Assembly (NCBI GenBank): GCA_012845835.1
Contig: JABAKD010000023.1
Span: 18,143,027 to 18,207,026, forward strand
Direction: 5' to 3'
DNA length: 64,000 nt
DNA from: Undaria pinnatifida
Taxonomy: Eukaryota; Sar; Phaeophyceae; Laminariales; Alariaceae
Below the pieces are notes generated by a model. That model saw only the letters and a program-made list of their open reading frames with translations, made no database searches and was not told where the DNA came from. The translations under genes were made by a program, and so were the position numbers. Shown here one piece after another: positions 43,581 to 53,817 of the stretch. Numbering within the stretch: position 1 is the first letter of the stretch; the number at the start of each line of letters is the position of its first letter.

Positions 43581-43793
43581 ATGGAAGATTGGTTAAACCT
43601 GAACGAACTATTAACAGCCGCTACCGCACTAATTCAAGATATTAAAAAAGGGAAAAAAGAAGCCGGGAATTTTTTTCAAGTAGTTTCAAACTGTGTTGCG
43701 GCAACGACCTTGCGGTTTGCTCTCTTCGTTCTTTCCCGCTTCGTGCACCATGGGCACGACACAGCAACCAGGTTGGGTTACGTACCTAGCTAA
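43581..43793 (+). CDS. Small unrecognised frame
   Basis: 70 codons starting MEDWLNLNELLTAATALIQD after an A-rich leader. The first 40 residues look like an amphipathic helix. No family recognised; may be a first exon or chance. Confidence 0.25.
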   Translation: MEDWLNLNELLTAATALIQDIKKGKKEAGNFFQVVSNCVAATTLRFALFVLSRFVHHGHDTATRLGYVPS

Positions 43794-44891
43794 GCAGCTG
43801 CTGCTGTAGGTACCAGTACATCGTGTCTACATATGGCAATAATTCGTTGGCCATGCGTCGACGGTTGATGTTAAGCCTTTTCCATATTTGTACCGGGACC
43901 TGGCATTAGGTTAAACGTACCAGACACGTACTACGTGTATGCGTGTGTCCGTAGTGACTGTGTTTTGTCAATGTGCGTACCTGTTACGTGCGGGTTTGGT
44001 ACCAATAACAAACATCAGCATGCTTTTAGTGCCACAGCAGTAGTGATGTGCGACAACGGCCACCAGCGACAGCCGAGTACACACAAAATTGGCAACACAA
44101 CGCAACATGTGCACGAATATACATGAGACTCCACACATAACATGAAGCACTGCTGTGTACAGGACTGCTGGATTTTGGCCATTGCAAAACTAATTCCCAT
44201 GTAAGAGATGTACAATCACGACCGACAGAGCTTTTTTCCTGAAAACGGCGTCCCTGCAGGGCACCTGTTAGCAAGACCTAGGAAAGCATTTGACTCAAAT
44301 CATTTGATTGCAAAATCATTTCTCGGGGTGTGATGTGACAGGTGGCGGCAATACATTTCTCGGGCCCGCCACGCCACGAACATATCTCCCTGTGCCATTT
44401 GGAAAGGAGCATCTGAATCCTTAGCCCTTCTCGGGCCGTGCCCGTGCCCAGGTAGTTTGTGATCTATGTCTAAACCGTCTACATAGATGTGCTTCTGTGC
44501 CTTGTGTGTAGGGGTGCTAACTGCGACTTCATGGTCCATCAAAAAGAGCTCCGGAAAAAGAGCTCCGAGACGAAAGAACAAACAATGCCCCGCCTCGTGA
44601 CGTGGCGCGAGTTCGCGCCCGCTGCGCGTGCGTGTGTGCGTGTGGGCTGGTGGTCGAGTAGTCCGGCCATAATCGGGTGGCTTGTATGCGAGTCGGGTAC
44701 ATTTCGAGGGCTTGTTCAGCCATAATCGGGTGCACCCGATGGATATGCGGCTGTGTTCGGATGCGGTGTGGTTTCGACCAATGATATGTCGTCCTGAGTC
44801 ATTGTGGGACTGTGTGTTCAAGGGGTACCCGATAACGGCTATCGGTCGATCGGGTGTACCCGATTTCGGCCATTGCTCTTATGAAAATTAA
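43794..44891. other. No recognised gene; degenerate CGGGT motifs
   Basis: The 44660-44875 stretch contains ATCGGGTGCACCCGAT and ATCGGGTGTACCCGAT, resembling the motif pairs of the MULE terminal repeats but without the rest of that sequence. A minus-strand frame at 44300-44821 is unidentified. Confidence 0.4.
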
Positions 44892-44975
44892 AATACACTC
44901 CAGCTGTGAGATCGAATATTTTGTCAAAACTCATCTTTGCAAGCTGTGGGTGATACTCCGATCGCGCGTATTACG
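44892..44975 (+). pseudogene. Third copy of the CEFDEF-like motif
   Basis: Frame KIHSSCEIEYFVKTHLCKL aligns with CEFDEFRVDTHLCKL at 5216-5379. At DNA level it shares AAAATACACTCCAGC and TCCGATCGCGCGTATTA with the copy at 45658. Confidence 0.4.
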
Positions 44976-45169
44976 GGTTGTGTGTCCTCATTAAGGATAT
45001 AGGTCAGCGACTCCCCTTGCAACTACAGTGTAGCTATCACGGTCAACAGGGTGATGTTAGGCAGTCTGTGCGCGGGAACCATAAAACCCGTTTTTTGAGG
45101 GGGACAAAATCTGACAGTTGTGGAAGGAAATGCATCAGTTTATCAAGTGAATCCTGTAAGTCAAATAAC

Positions 45170-46260
45170 CGGTGAGGGGAGGGCGGAGATTTTAAGGACG
45201 CGGGGGCCTGATTTTGATCAAAAGGGGGCGGGAGGGGGGGAGGGGGTGAGGGGACGGGTGGGGCAGTTCAATTTGTGCGTGGAAACTATAAATCCTTCTT
45301 GTGGGGGAGGGGGGGGAGATGTGGCGGGGGGGGGCGGGGGGCGGGGGGGGGAGGGCTTTAGGTCGCATAGGTGTAGGGGTTTGCTATACGCGTGGTGCTA
45401 GGTCTAGGCGATGGTGCGGGTGGTGGGGAAGGAGGGGGCGTTGGGGGCGGGGGGGGATGGGAATTGCAGCAGCGGCATGGACGGCTCTAAAAAGATAATG
45501 AGGCGATATCCAGGGGGTGGAAATGTTTATTACTTTCGCGGATTTCGATATTAGGTGGGGCGTTTAAGCAAGAGAGAGAAGAAAAAAAAAAAAAAGAAAG
45601 GAGGGAGGGGGGGGGGGGGGGGAGGGTTTTCCAGAGGTTTAGGTCACATATAATATCAAAATACACTCCAGCCTTGAGATCAAGGATTTGGTGGACACTG
45701 ATCTTCGCAACATTTTGTGTTTTCCTCCGATCGCGCGTATTAATCATATATGTAGAGGCTTGCTATACGCGCGGTGCTGGGTCTAGGCGATCGTGCGGGG
45801 TGTGGGGAAGGAGGGGGCGTTGGAGGGGGGGGGGGGGATGAATGAAAGCTACGTCATGGATGGCTAGAAAGAGAATGACGTGATATCAATTGCTTAAAAG
45901 TGTTTATTTCTCTGGCTGATATCGATTGTAAGTGGGGCGTTCGAACGAACTGGGCGGGGAACAAAAGGGGGGGGGGGGAGGGGGCGGGGGGGGGGGGGGG
46001 GGGGGGGGCGGAGATGAGTTGGAGCTACGGCATGGATGGCTAGGTGAATAGTGAGATTATATCAGCTGGCTGGTAGTGTTTACTACTCTGGTAGATTTTG
46101 ATTCCAGATGGGGCGTTTGAACAAGAGGGATCGGGGGGGGGGGGGGGGGGGGGGGGTGGCATTTCAATATGTACGCGGAAACTATAAACTCTTAAAGGGG
46201 ACGAATCTGACGGTTATATCGCCCGCCTGGTAATATTTAGTATGCTGGAAGGTTTCTATT
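45170..46260. repeat. G-tract satellite with quadruplex potential
   Basis: Repeating blocks containing GCTATACGCG(T/C)GGTGCT, GGCATGGATGGCTAG and TGGGGCGTTTGAAC are separated by G-runs of 10 to more than 20 bases (around 45230, 45310, 45610, 45825, 45970-46010, 46135). The plus strand is the G-rich strand throughout. Confidence 0.85.
45658..45740 (+). pseudogene. Fourth copy of the CEFDEF-like motif
   Basis: Frame KIHSSLEIKDLVDTDLRNIL...PPIARINHI within the G-tract satellite. It differs from the third copy mainly at positions that keep acidic/hydrophobic character. Confidence 0.38.
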
Positions 46261-46279
46261 CTTTTTTTTATGAACATTG

Positions 46280-46350
46280 TTCTTCCCCGATGACACCGGG
46301 ATTCGAACCAACGAGAAGACCTTGTGGGGTATAGTACCTACCGGTACTGC
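46280..46350 (-). ncRNA. tRNA-like pol III box pair, doubtful
   Basis: On the minus strand TAGCAGTACCGG resembles an A box and GGTTCGAATCC is a perfect B box about 40 nt later. A full cloverleaf cannot be drawn: the acceptor stem and anticodon arm fail. Probably a tRNA-derived SINE head or tRNA relic. Confidence 0.3.
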
Positions 46351-46836
46351 TACACCAGCTTTGTACATGCCATCAGATACTACGCTGTTGGATCACAATG
46401 CTCGCCCAGCTCACATCAGTCCGGCTATATATAGCCCAGTAGCGCAGCGTAGCGCCGTGCGGAGCCGTGCCGTGCGGTGCCGTGCCCTTCGCTGCGGTGC
46501 TGTGTCGTGCTGCGCTGTGTGCTTTCGTTCGAACATAAAGCAGTACCGGGTATAATACGTGTTGTTGTGTACTACTTTTTCTTTTTCTTTTTCTACATGT
46601 ATTTGATCTTTTACGGCCCCCTGTTTTTTCCCCCACGCAAAGTACCCCCGTACTGCCGATCAGAACGTAACACCGGTAACAAAAGCACACAGCACAGCTG
46701 AGCACAATAGGGCAATTTGCTCTGCACAAGCAGCTCTTGGCATTATCAAATCGCTGTTCGCAACAAATCATGGGCCTATTGTTCTACCCCCTTTATATGT
46801 TTTTAATTGCATTCTTCCTTGGCTTGCGCGAGCGTA

Positions 46837-46858
46837 GCGGGCGGCGTCAGCCGCCCGC
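46837..46858. repeat. GC hairpin with GGAGCCCTTGTA tail
   Basis: GCGGGCGGC and GCCGCCCGC pair perfectly across GTCA. GGAGCCCTTGTA follows at 46864-46875, as at 834-845. Confidence 0.75.
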
Positions 46859-46875
46859 GGAGCGGAGCCCTTGTA

Positions 46876-47304
46876 GTATGTACGTACCGTCAGCACGGCA
46901 GAACAGCCTGCAATCGGCCCTGCACAAAGCAACGAAGTACATATATACAGCAGTAGGCTCGTTCCGACCAGACAGCAGAGTGCGACACCGCAAGCCAACA
47001 GGCAAGACCTGGCCGAGAGCCGTTTTGTGCGAACGAGTATTTTTCGAGCTTGTCTTTTATACTCTTTGATATTCTTGGAAAAATGCATAATAACACCAGC
47101 AACTAGAATGTTTGTTTTTTATTCAAGTCTCGCAAACACTCAGCCATGTGACGGACCTCCGTCTTGACGTAATATACTTCCCGCAGTATGGAATACTCTG
47201 TTGGATATATGTGTGCACGGGATTGGCTTCTCTCACAAGCAGGGGAGGATAGCGAACAGCACCGCCATGCGGCAAATAGGTGTGGAAGACCGGGTATCGA
47301 TTTC
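46876..47304. other. No recognised gene
   Basis: Short frames on both strands only. Confidence 0.4.
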
Positions 47305-47500
47305 GTGAAGCAGAGAACCAGAGGTACCGGAGTACCGGAAAACAAGCGTGGAAGAGGGCATCGTCATCTCCCTCATCTCAGGACCGAAAATAGGCATGAA
47401 GGAGATATCCTTGTATCCCCATTCGCAAACTCCCTAGAAGACGTGCAATACCCGACGCACATGCATCAGACTTCGTTACGAGTACGAGTAATCTCGACAG
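47305..47500 (+). repeat. Dispersed repeat shared with 50940-51150
   Basis: GCAGAGAACCAGAGGTACCG through CACATGCATCAGACTTCG and GTTACGAGTACGAGTAA aligns with 50940-51150 (same orientation), with substitutions and small gaps. Confidence 0.75.
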
Positions 47501-47559
47501 CCCCGGTACTGGTGTACGTACAGTCATGACAACGTACCCAGTAACCCCCCCTGTGTTGT

Positions 47560-49060
47560 GAAGACCCGACAATCATCCAAACTAGGAGAACAATCCAATC
47601 CGAAAACATTCAATCAAGTATCCTTCCAATCAACTGGAAACAAAAAATACCTGGCAAAACATAAACCTAATTCCCAAGACCAAGAACGAAAATACCTCAG
47701 TACCAAAACGAATAAATAACCCCAAATTATTATCAAATTCAAAACCCAGAACCTAAAACAATGTAAATCATGCTGTAATGGCTTCCACTCTCAAAGTCAC
47801 CCCGGTAAGCAGTACACCGCCGTGGTAGTCAGGATGTCTCTTCGGTAACCAGACAAGCTGCGTGAAAAATAGAGTCAACATGAGTATTTGAAGCACCCAC
47901 AGTAATGTCCACTAGAACACCAGCACTTTGCACACCGAAACAACCCGAAAACACAAATACCAACGTCAAAACGCCGAAAAGCCAAACATATACCCCTAAT
48001 GTGTGTCATGTTCAACCGAAAGAAAGCAACATACCGAACTGCTAATACCAAACAGAATCCCTCCAATAATGTATCATATATCAAGATAGCAAATGATCAA
48101 TAACAAACGATAACCCGCCAATATTTTATCATAAAACAAAATATCAACCTGTTAATACCAAACAAAATCCCCCCAATTTTGTGCCATGCTCAACCAACGA
48201 AAACAAAATACCTAACTACCAAACACTTTACGCTCAATATGTATCGTTCTTAACCGAAAAACAAAATACCAGCGTTCCAAACACTACGCCCTCACTTTTT
48301 CTTCAGCAAAAAAACATGATACCGACGGACCTAACACTACACCCCTAATATGTACCTGGTACCTCGCGTCATATTCTCCACCGAAATAATCCTAAATCGA
48401 AAAACAAGCAAACTGTGCGGTAAAAAGTGGCCAGATCGTCCGGACCAGCCCTGGCACTGAGCGCGGGGGGTAGGCAGAACTCTTATTCCAGTAACAATAC
48501 TACCACTACTACAGCAGCACTTGCACGCAGTCTACGTACGGACACAACGACAATGTTACAGCATACTTACCGCTAATATACCGTGGGAAAATATTGCGAG
48601 AAGTGCATGTGCTGCTAATCACTTGCTGTTTTTTTTTAAGGACATGCACAGCAAGCAGTACTGCCACACATCTCCTTTTCGAAATGGACATGCACAGTAA
48701 TACACGCGATAACCAAAAATCCCAAAAATCATAGAACCTAATCAACCCAAATGCAAAGTTACAAAGAAACAATCATCCTACTGCCAGTTAAAATGAATAT
48801 TACTGTCACATATATCCATGCACCCAATACCAGCAACTTATCCGAAATGTCCCACTCCCACATTCCATAAAGTAAAGTAATGATTTTACATCTCCTGCTC
48901 AAAGGGCATGCGCAGTATTGTGCACCTGGTACTTCACAATAACCAAACTTACCCACAGACCAGCAAAACACCCGAAATTTCTTAACTCTCACAGTCAATA
49001 CCAGCAAATTATACCCCGAGCAAACTCAATGATTAATCAACTACGGTAATACCATCACCA
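47560..49060. repeat. A/C-rich degenerate repeat region
   Basis: Monotonous sequence poor in G on the plus strand, with loosely recurring AATACCAAACA(A/G)AATCC, CATGCTCAACC and ACCGAAAAACAAAATACC words at roughly 80-100-bp spacing. No reliable frame. Two TACCTGGTACC-type motifs lie at 48353 and near 48925. Confidence 0.6.
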
Positions 49061-49835
49061 CACGTGATTATTCGTACAATCACACCTACCCGACTAGTGC
49101 GCAAGGTTCAGCAGACCAACAGGAAGATCCTTCAGTTTCTTGCTTTGCGGTATTGTCTCATATACAATACATACTGACTGGCAAAAGACACATTTCAAAT
49201 TCGTGCACGCATGTTTTGGTGAATTTCTTTTCGAATGTGCTATGAGTGCTGGCTTTCAAATGTGATAATCAATAGTGTTGACGTCATCCTAACTTCGCCA
49301 AAAGCCAAAACAAGTTACCCTACCAGGGACTCATAATTCAAAATCCCGTGTTGAATCAAAGATTTATTCGAAAACCACTTTCTGGAATAACCGGTTTCTG
49401 GTTTCTGATTTGCATACCTCCTAATGTTGCAAATAACTACTTGAACTGCAGTCAACGAATTGGCGAGTACTGTACCACTCACAAACAGTACGTCATACAA
49501 TCACCAGGCGTTTGCTACGAGTCGTATGAATTTTTAGAAAACAGGTACCATGCCATATAATATCAGGCAATACAGCCGCAGCACCGGTACCATAAAAAAA
49601 AAAAAAAAACACGCACTGCACTGCCATCACGTGATAGACAACACCTCGTACGCGTCTATAGTCCTAAACCTAACCCAAACCGAAATAATCTCAAGTCGGG
49701 GGCGAACGAGGGGGGTGGGGTGGGGGGTTTGAACAGTATAGGTAAAAAAACATTCACTATCAGCGACGGTGTCAGTCGAAAACACGAATTTCAAGAACTG
49801 CCCAATACCTATGATATGTACGCAAGTAGTATACA
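49061..49835. other. No recognised gene
   Basis: Short frames only; an A-run at 49594 and a G-tract near 49715. Confidence 0.4.
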
Positions 49836-50189
49836 TTAAACACAACCATCAAATAACGCCAAAAAAACGATACCTGAGCCTTGATGCCAAGCTCTACTGC
49901 TGGTAGATGATGACTTCTCTTTTTCGCGAAGCGGCTCCCGGAAGAGACAGCACCTGCGCAAACGATTGTCCCTCTCTCCAGGCACCAAGAATAAGCCTAA
50001 CGTCCCTCCAGCTCCAAATCTTGCTGTTCTCCTCCGTTCGTCCTTCTTGCTCTCATCGCCAAAACCATAAACGCGCGCGTTCTCCTCCCCAATACGCTCC
50101 TCATCGTCTGAACTCCAATAACCAACCACATGCCCTCTAAATGCAAACTCCCAGCGTACCTTTGCACTCTCTCCGTCACCATCTCCATT

Positions 50190-50535
50190 ATCAGGGGGCA
50201 GTGGGGGGGGCGATGGCAGCAGGTCGAAGCGATTTCCTGTGCTGGAGCTTCTGCTGGTGTGGTAGCTGTTTCTTGTCGTCTTTCTCCACCACCTGCATAT
50301 TGCCTCTGCTTGATCTACATCACCGGCGCGTGTCGCTGCTGCTGCTGCGACGGCGGTGGCGGCTGCGGCTGCGGCGGCGCTTCCTCTGCTTTGACCCCGT
50401 TCTGTTCCCTCATTTTCTGTTCTTTCCCATATACGACATCATCATCCTGCCTCCTATGCTCTTCCTTCTGCTGTTGCTGCTACGATTGCTTTACGATCGC
50501 AATCACAATCGCAGTCGATTATTGCAGCCGGACTC
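50190..50535. repeat. CTG/GCTG triplet-rich stretch
   Basis: CTGCTGCTGCGACGGCGGTGGC-like triplets make every frame open and Cys/Leu-rich (plus) or Gln/Ala-rich (minus). May be the low-complexity part of the minus-strand gene candidate next to it. Confidence 0.5.
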
Positions 50536-51105
50536 TTACTCCTGCTTGTCGCTGCTGCTCCAGTTGATCGTTAGGCGTCGGATTGGTGGCGCTCGCTCGG
50601 GCTTCCACTCTTTTCTTTTACGTAAGACGATGGCGGCATATCGTTCGATGTCGGTTGCAGCTAGATATGCATGGCCCTCTCTCATAGCTTGTAGACAGTA
50701 ACGGTGGACGGCTTGATCAGCTTGCCATTGCTCGCTCAATGTAGTCGTATCCATTCCGCATCCCAGTTGGATGTCCGCCAACGATGTCCTTCGATACGTC
50801 GCCCCTGAGGTTCCTTGACTCGTAACGCTAGCGCCAGTGGACATCTCGTGGCCGGGGTAACGTCGATCACGTAGAGGACTCGATTGTGAGGGATGCCATG
50901 AGGCAAGGCAGATATGTTTGGTCAGATTTTGTTCATTAAAGGCCGAGAAACAAAGGTACCGAAGTATCAGACAATGTAATGAGAGAGGGTACCATTTTCT
51001 CCCTCGTCTTAGGACCCAAATAGGCATCCCGGAGTTTGTTCTTGTGTATGCTTTCGATATAACACAAAATCCACTGCAATCTCTGTAGAACAGGGGCAAT
51101 AACAC
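50536..51105 (-). CDS. Unrecognised protein-like frame
   Basis: 189 codons. The first third is copy of the dispersed repeat at 47305 and is probably not native coding. From about codon 85 (MSTGASVTSQGTSGATYRRT) the frame looks like a soluble helical protein, with SLADIQLGCGMDTTTLSEQW and AMREGHAYLAATDIERYA. No domain recognised. A neighbouring frame continues with QLEQQRQAGVRVRLQ, so a splice or frame break near the end is possible. Confidence 0.3.
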   Translation of the reverse strand: MLLPLFYRDCSGFCVISKAYTRTNSGMPIWVLRRGRKWYPLSLHCLILRYLCFSAFNEQNLTKHICLASWHPSQSSPLRDRRYPGHEMSTGASVTSQGTSGATYRRTSLADIQLGCGMDTTTLSEQWQADQAVHRYCLQAMREGHAYLAATDIERYAAIVLRKRKEWKPERAPPIRRLTINWSSSDKQE

Positions 51106-51150
51106 AGATCACATGCATCAGACATTGCTACGAGTACAAGTAAAGTGAGC
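50940..51150 (+). repeat. Dispersed repeat shared with 47305-47500
   Basis: See 47305-47500; this copy runs from GCCGAGAAACAAAGGTACCG to ACGAGTACAAGTAA. Confidence 0.75.
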
Positions 51151-51619
51151 ACGTAAGATGTGACTGACGTGACCTATAACAACCGTCTCTTTGCTCATAC
51201 TTCAACTAAATGTGCCATGCTTCTGCTGTTTTTTGTGTGTTATATAAGAAAATGTTTTTGCCACGCATCGGCTTTCCAGCCCACCCAGTGTCCGTGCCGA
51301 TTCGTCATCCTCGTGAGACATAAGCTCTGTAGTCCCAAACACTTCGAGACAGACACATACATCGCGATGATTTGGAGCAAGATAACAGGCGCATATAGTC
51401 CGTGCAGATTTTTTTTCCAGATTTTCCCCGGCACTAAGGTACTTTTTTCTCTTGGTATTAATAGTGAATACTGGTCGGAATTTTAAAACGTCTAGAACAC
51501 TCGCTCATTTCGCGACGGTGTTCCTTGCGTCTTTTTTTTGGCGAGGGTCGTTTGCCTCTTCATTTCGAAAATATCTGAAATAACCAGGCCAGTCCTCGGT
51601 AACGACTTTTGATCTTGGG
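51151..51619. other. No recognised gene
   Basis: A 108-codon plus-strand frame (51160-51486) is Cys/Phe-rich and unidentified. Confidence 0.35.
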
Positions 51620-51850
51620 AACTTTTCCTGCGGGAATTAGACACCTTGGGAATGCACGGGATTGTTTAGGTGGGAATCAGCCGTCCCGGGAACCCCTCCC
51701 GCGGGAACTGGCCACCACGGAAATGTACGGGATCTAGTGGGTGGGAACCGACCACCTCGGGAACACCTCCCGCGGGAACCCGCCACCACGGGATTTATTC
51801 CAGTGGGATCCAGTCACCACGGGAATTCCCGAGAAATTTTGCCCCAACAA
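51620..51850. repeat. CGCGGGAAC/CCACGGG minisatellite
   Basis: Degenerate units built on CCACCACGGGA and CTCCCGCGGGAAC. The complementary words recur at 60290-60720 in the opposite orientation. Confidence 0.7.
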
Positions 51851-53174
51851 CGAATATCATGGGATTTACTGGACGTGCATGAGCCACCGCGATATCTGCT
51901 TTTTTTGTGTGCCTAATAACCGATACCACGTACCAAGTGGCACCTTTGCATGCACGATACTTAAGATGCGCCTCAAAGTCGGTTTTGGGCGCTTACTCTC
52001 ATGTATGATGCCACGTACCAGTATCATACGTCAACTGAACACAAACAACAAAAACTGAGCAAAATAGAGCACGTTATTTGTCGTTTTTCATTATTACATA
52101 ATCTAGATTGCCGAAAAACACCAACAAGCAACCGAGACGATGCCACCGATGCGTTCTGCAACCGGAACCAATTTGGGAGAAATGAGAGAAAACCCACCAT
52201 ACACCCCCAACCAAAGTACAGCGCCGATCACCTCGAAAACAGGACAGGATATTGCATATCTTACAAGAACACGTATACTAATAAACGTAGCACCAATAAA
52301 TACAAAAACCGAAGAAGACCGAGAACCTGTTCTCTATGCTGACCCCCCCCCCCCTCCCGACAATTTTGTGAACACGAACGCACGTATGTACGTGCCATGA
52401 CGTCGGCTGTAAGCTCCTTATCATGCGTGATTTAACTGAACGAAGCCTTTGAACCGAGCGTAAACGAAAAAACACGAGCTTCCCAGGCTGAACAACACAG
52501 CGAGTGCGTACGAGCTGGGGCAGCCTAAAAACGGATACATGTTCTTCGAGTCGTATCTCGTGAACCACTGCAAATTAGACACAACTACATACATCGCTGT
52601 AGTCGGCCAATCATCGTGCGTACGCAGCACCACGTGGCCACCTGTTCGGGCGTCATTTGACAAAATGACCAGGGGGTCTGAAAACATACATGTAGTCGGT
52701 GTGTATTAAACTGGGATGGGAACCGTTTTCAAGGGCGGAATACCGCGCACAAACACCAACTTATGTTTTTTTGATGTTTCCGAAAGCGCTCGTAGTGACA
52801 CCTCGTTTACGAATTAGGGCTTAAATTGGAAGCGCTGCCCCTGACACAACATCACACATGCAGAAAATTAAACGCATTAGAAAAATTCTAAGCTCTTTTT
52901 TTCCGACTCGATCTCGCCGAGATATATGCGAGCACTCAAAAGCACCAATTTTTCCAAACTAAATTCGTATAAAATCGTCTTTGCCGATCAAGGTAAAATT
53001 CGGTGGAAACAATGCTGAAGACTCTAGAAGAACATCGATATAAGTGCCATTGCCCAATTCGCCACCCAAGAGAAATTACCCAAACTTGATTCCATATTTA
53101 CGAAATGTGTTTTCGACAAAAATAGAGAAAATGAGATTTCTGCGAGGCCCAGCTAATTTTTTATAATTTTGATT
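51851..53174. other. No firmly recognised gene
   Basis: One plus-strand frame at 52140-52400 (MPPMRSATGTNLGEMRENPP...) is protein-like but unidentified and runs into a C-tract at 52346. From 52740 to 53174 the sequence is A/T-rich without frames. Confidence 0.4.
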
Positions 53175-53700
53175 TGAAAAAGTCAGGGTTTTTCACGGGT
53201 CATGACCCGACCAGCGGGTCGGGTCAGGGGGGTTTCAAAATGTCGCGGGTCGAGTCGGGCCGGGTCATCGTGTTTTAAAATCTCACGGGTCGGGTCGGGT
53301 CGAGTCAATAAGTTTTGAAATCTCGCGGGTTGGGTCGGGTCGAGTCAAGAAGTTGAAAAATCTCGCGGGGCGGGGCGGGGCGGGGCGGGCCAAGAGGTTT
53401 GGAAATCAAGCAGGTCGCGCCGGGTCGGGTCAATAGATTTAGAAATCTCGCGGGTCGGGTCGGGTAGTGACCCGCGAGATACGGGTCGTGCTCAGGTCAA
53501 GCCACCATGACCCGCGGGTTGCTTTCGGCTGACCGGCGGGTTCGCCTTTTTCAAACTTACAGCTGCCTGCCGTAGGGTCTTTGTCGTGCCCGCACCCCGC
53601 GGGCCTTACCCGCGGATCCGACCCGTGGGTCCGAAAATGGTACCAAACTTGCCGCTTCCTGCACGAAAGTCTCTCGCGTCCCGATACTCCGACCGTATGT
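53175..53700 (+). mobile_element. GGGTC-repeat element, copy 1 (hAT-like end)
   Basis: Starts CAGGGTTTTTCACGGGTCATG, contains five or six units of (GGGTC)n plus about 25 bp (AAATCTCGCGG...), then shares CTTTTTCAAACTTACAGCTG and CTCCGACCGTATGT with copy 3 at 63008-63540. CAGGG ends are typical of hAT elements, but no target duplication was confirmed and no transposase is encoded. Confidence 0.6.
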
Positions 53701-53817
53701 TATAATAGCTCATCATACCAGGCAGTACATTATCGTAACAGGCACGAAGTATTAGTACGCGAATCCCGTGTCGAACGAAGACGTAGGTATTATTAAGGTA
53801 CTAGTGGTACTCCCGTT

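Noticed and set aside
46280-46350. Functional tRNA gene
   Set aside because: A and B boxes are present but the acceptor, anticodon and T stems do not pair; kept only as a doubtful tRNA-like sequence.
50130-50701. Plus-strand Cys/Leu-rich membrane-like proteins
   Set aside because: Produced by CTG/TGC triplets; all frames are open and none resembles a family.
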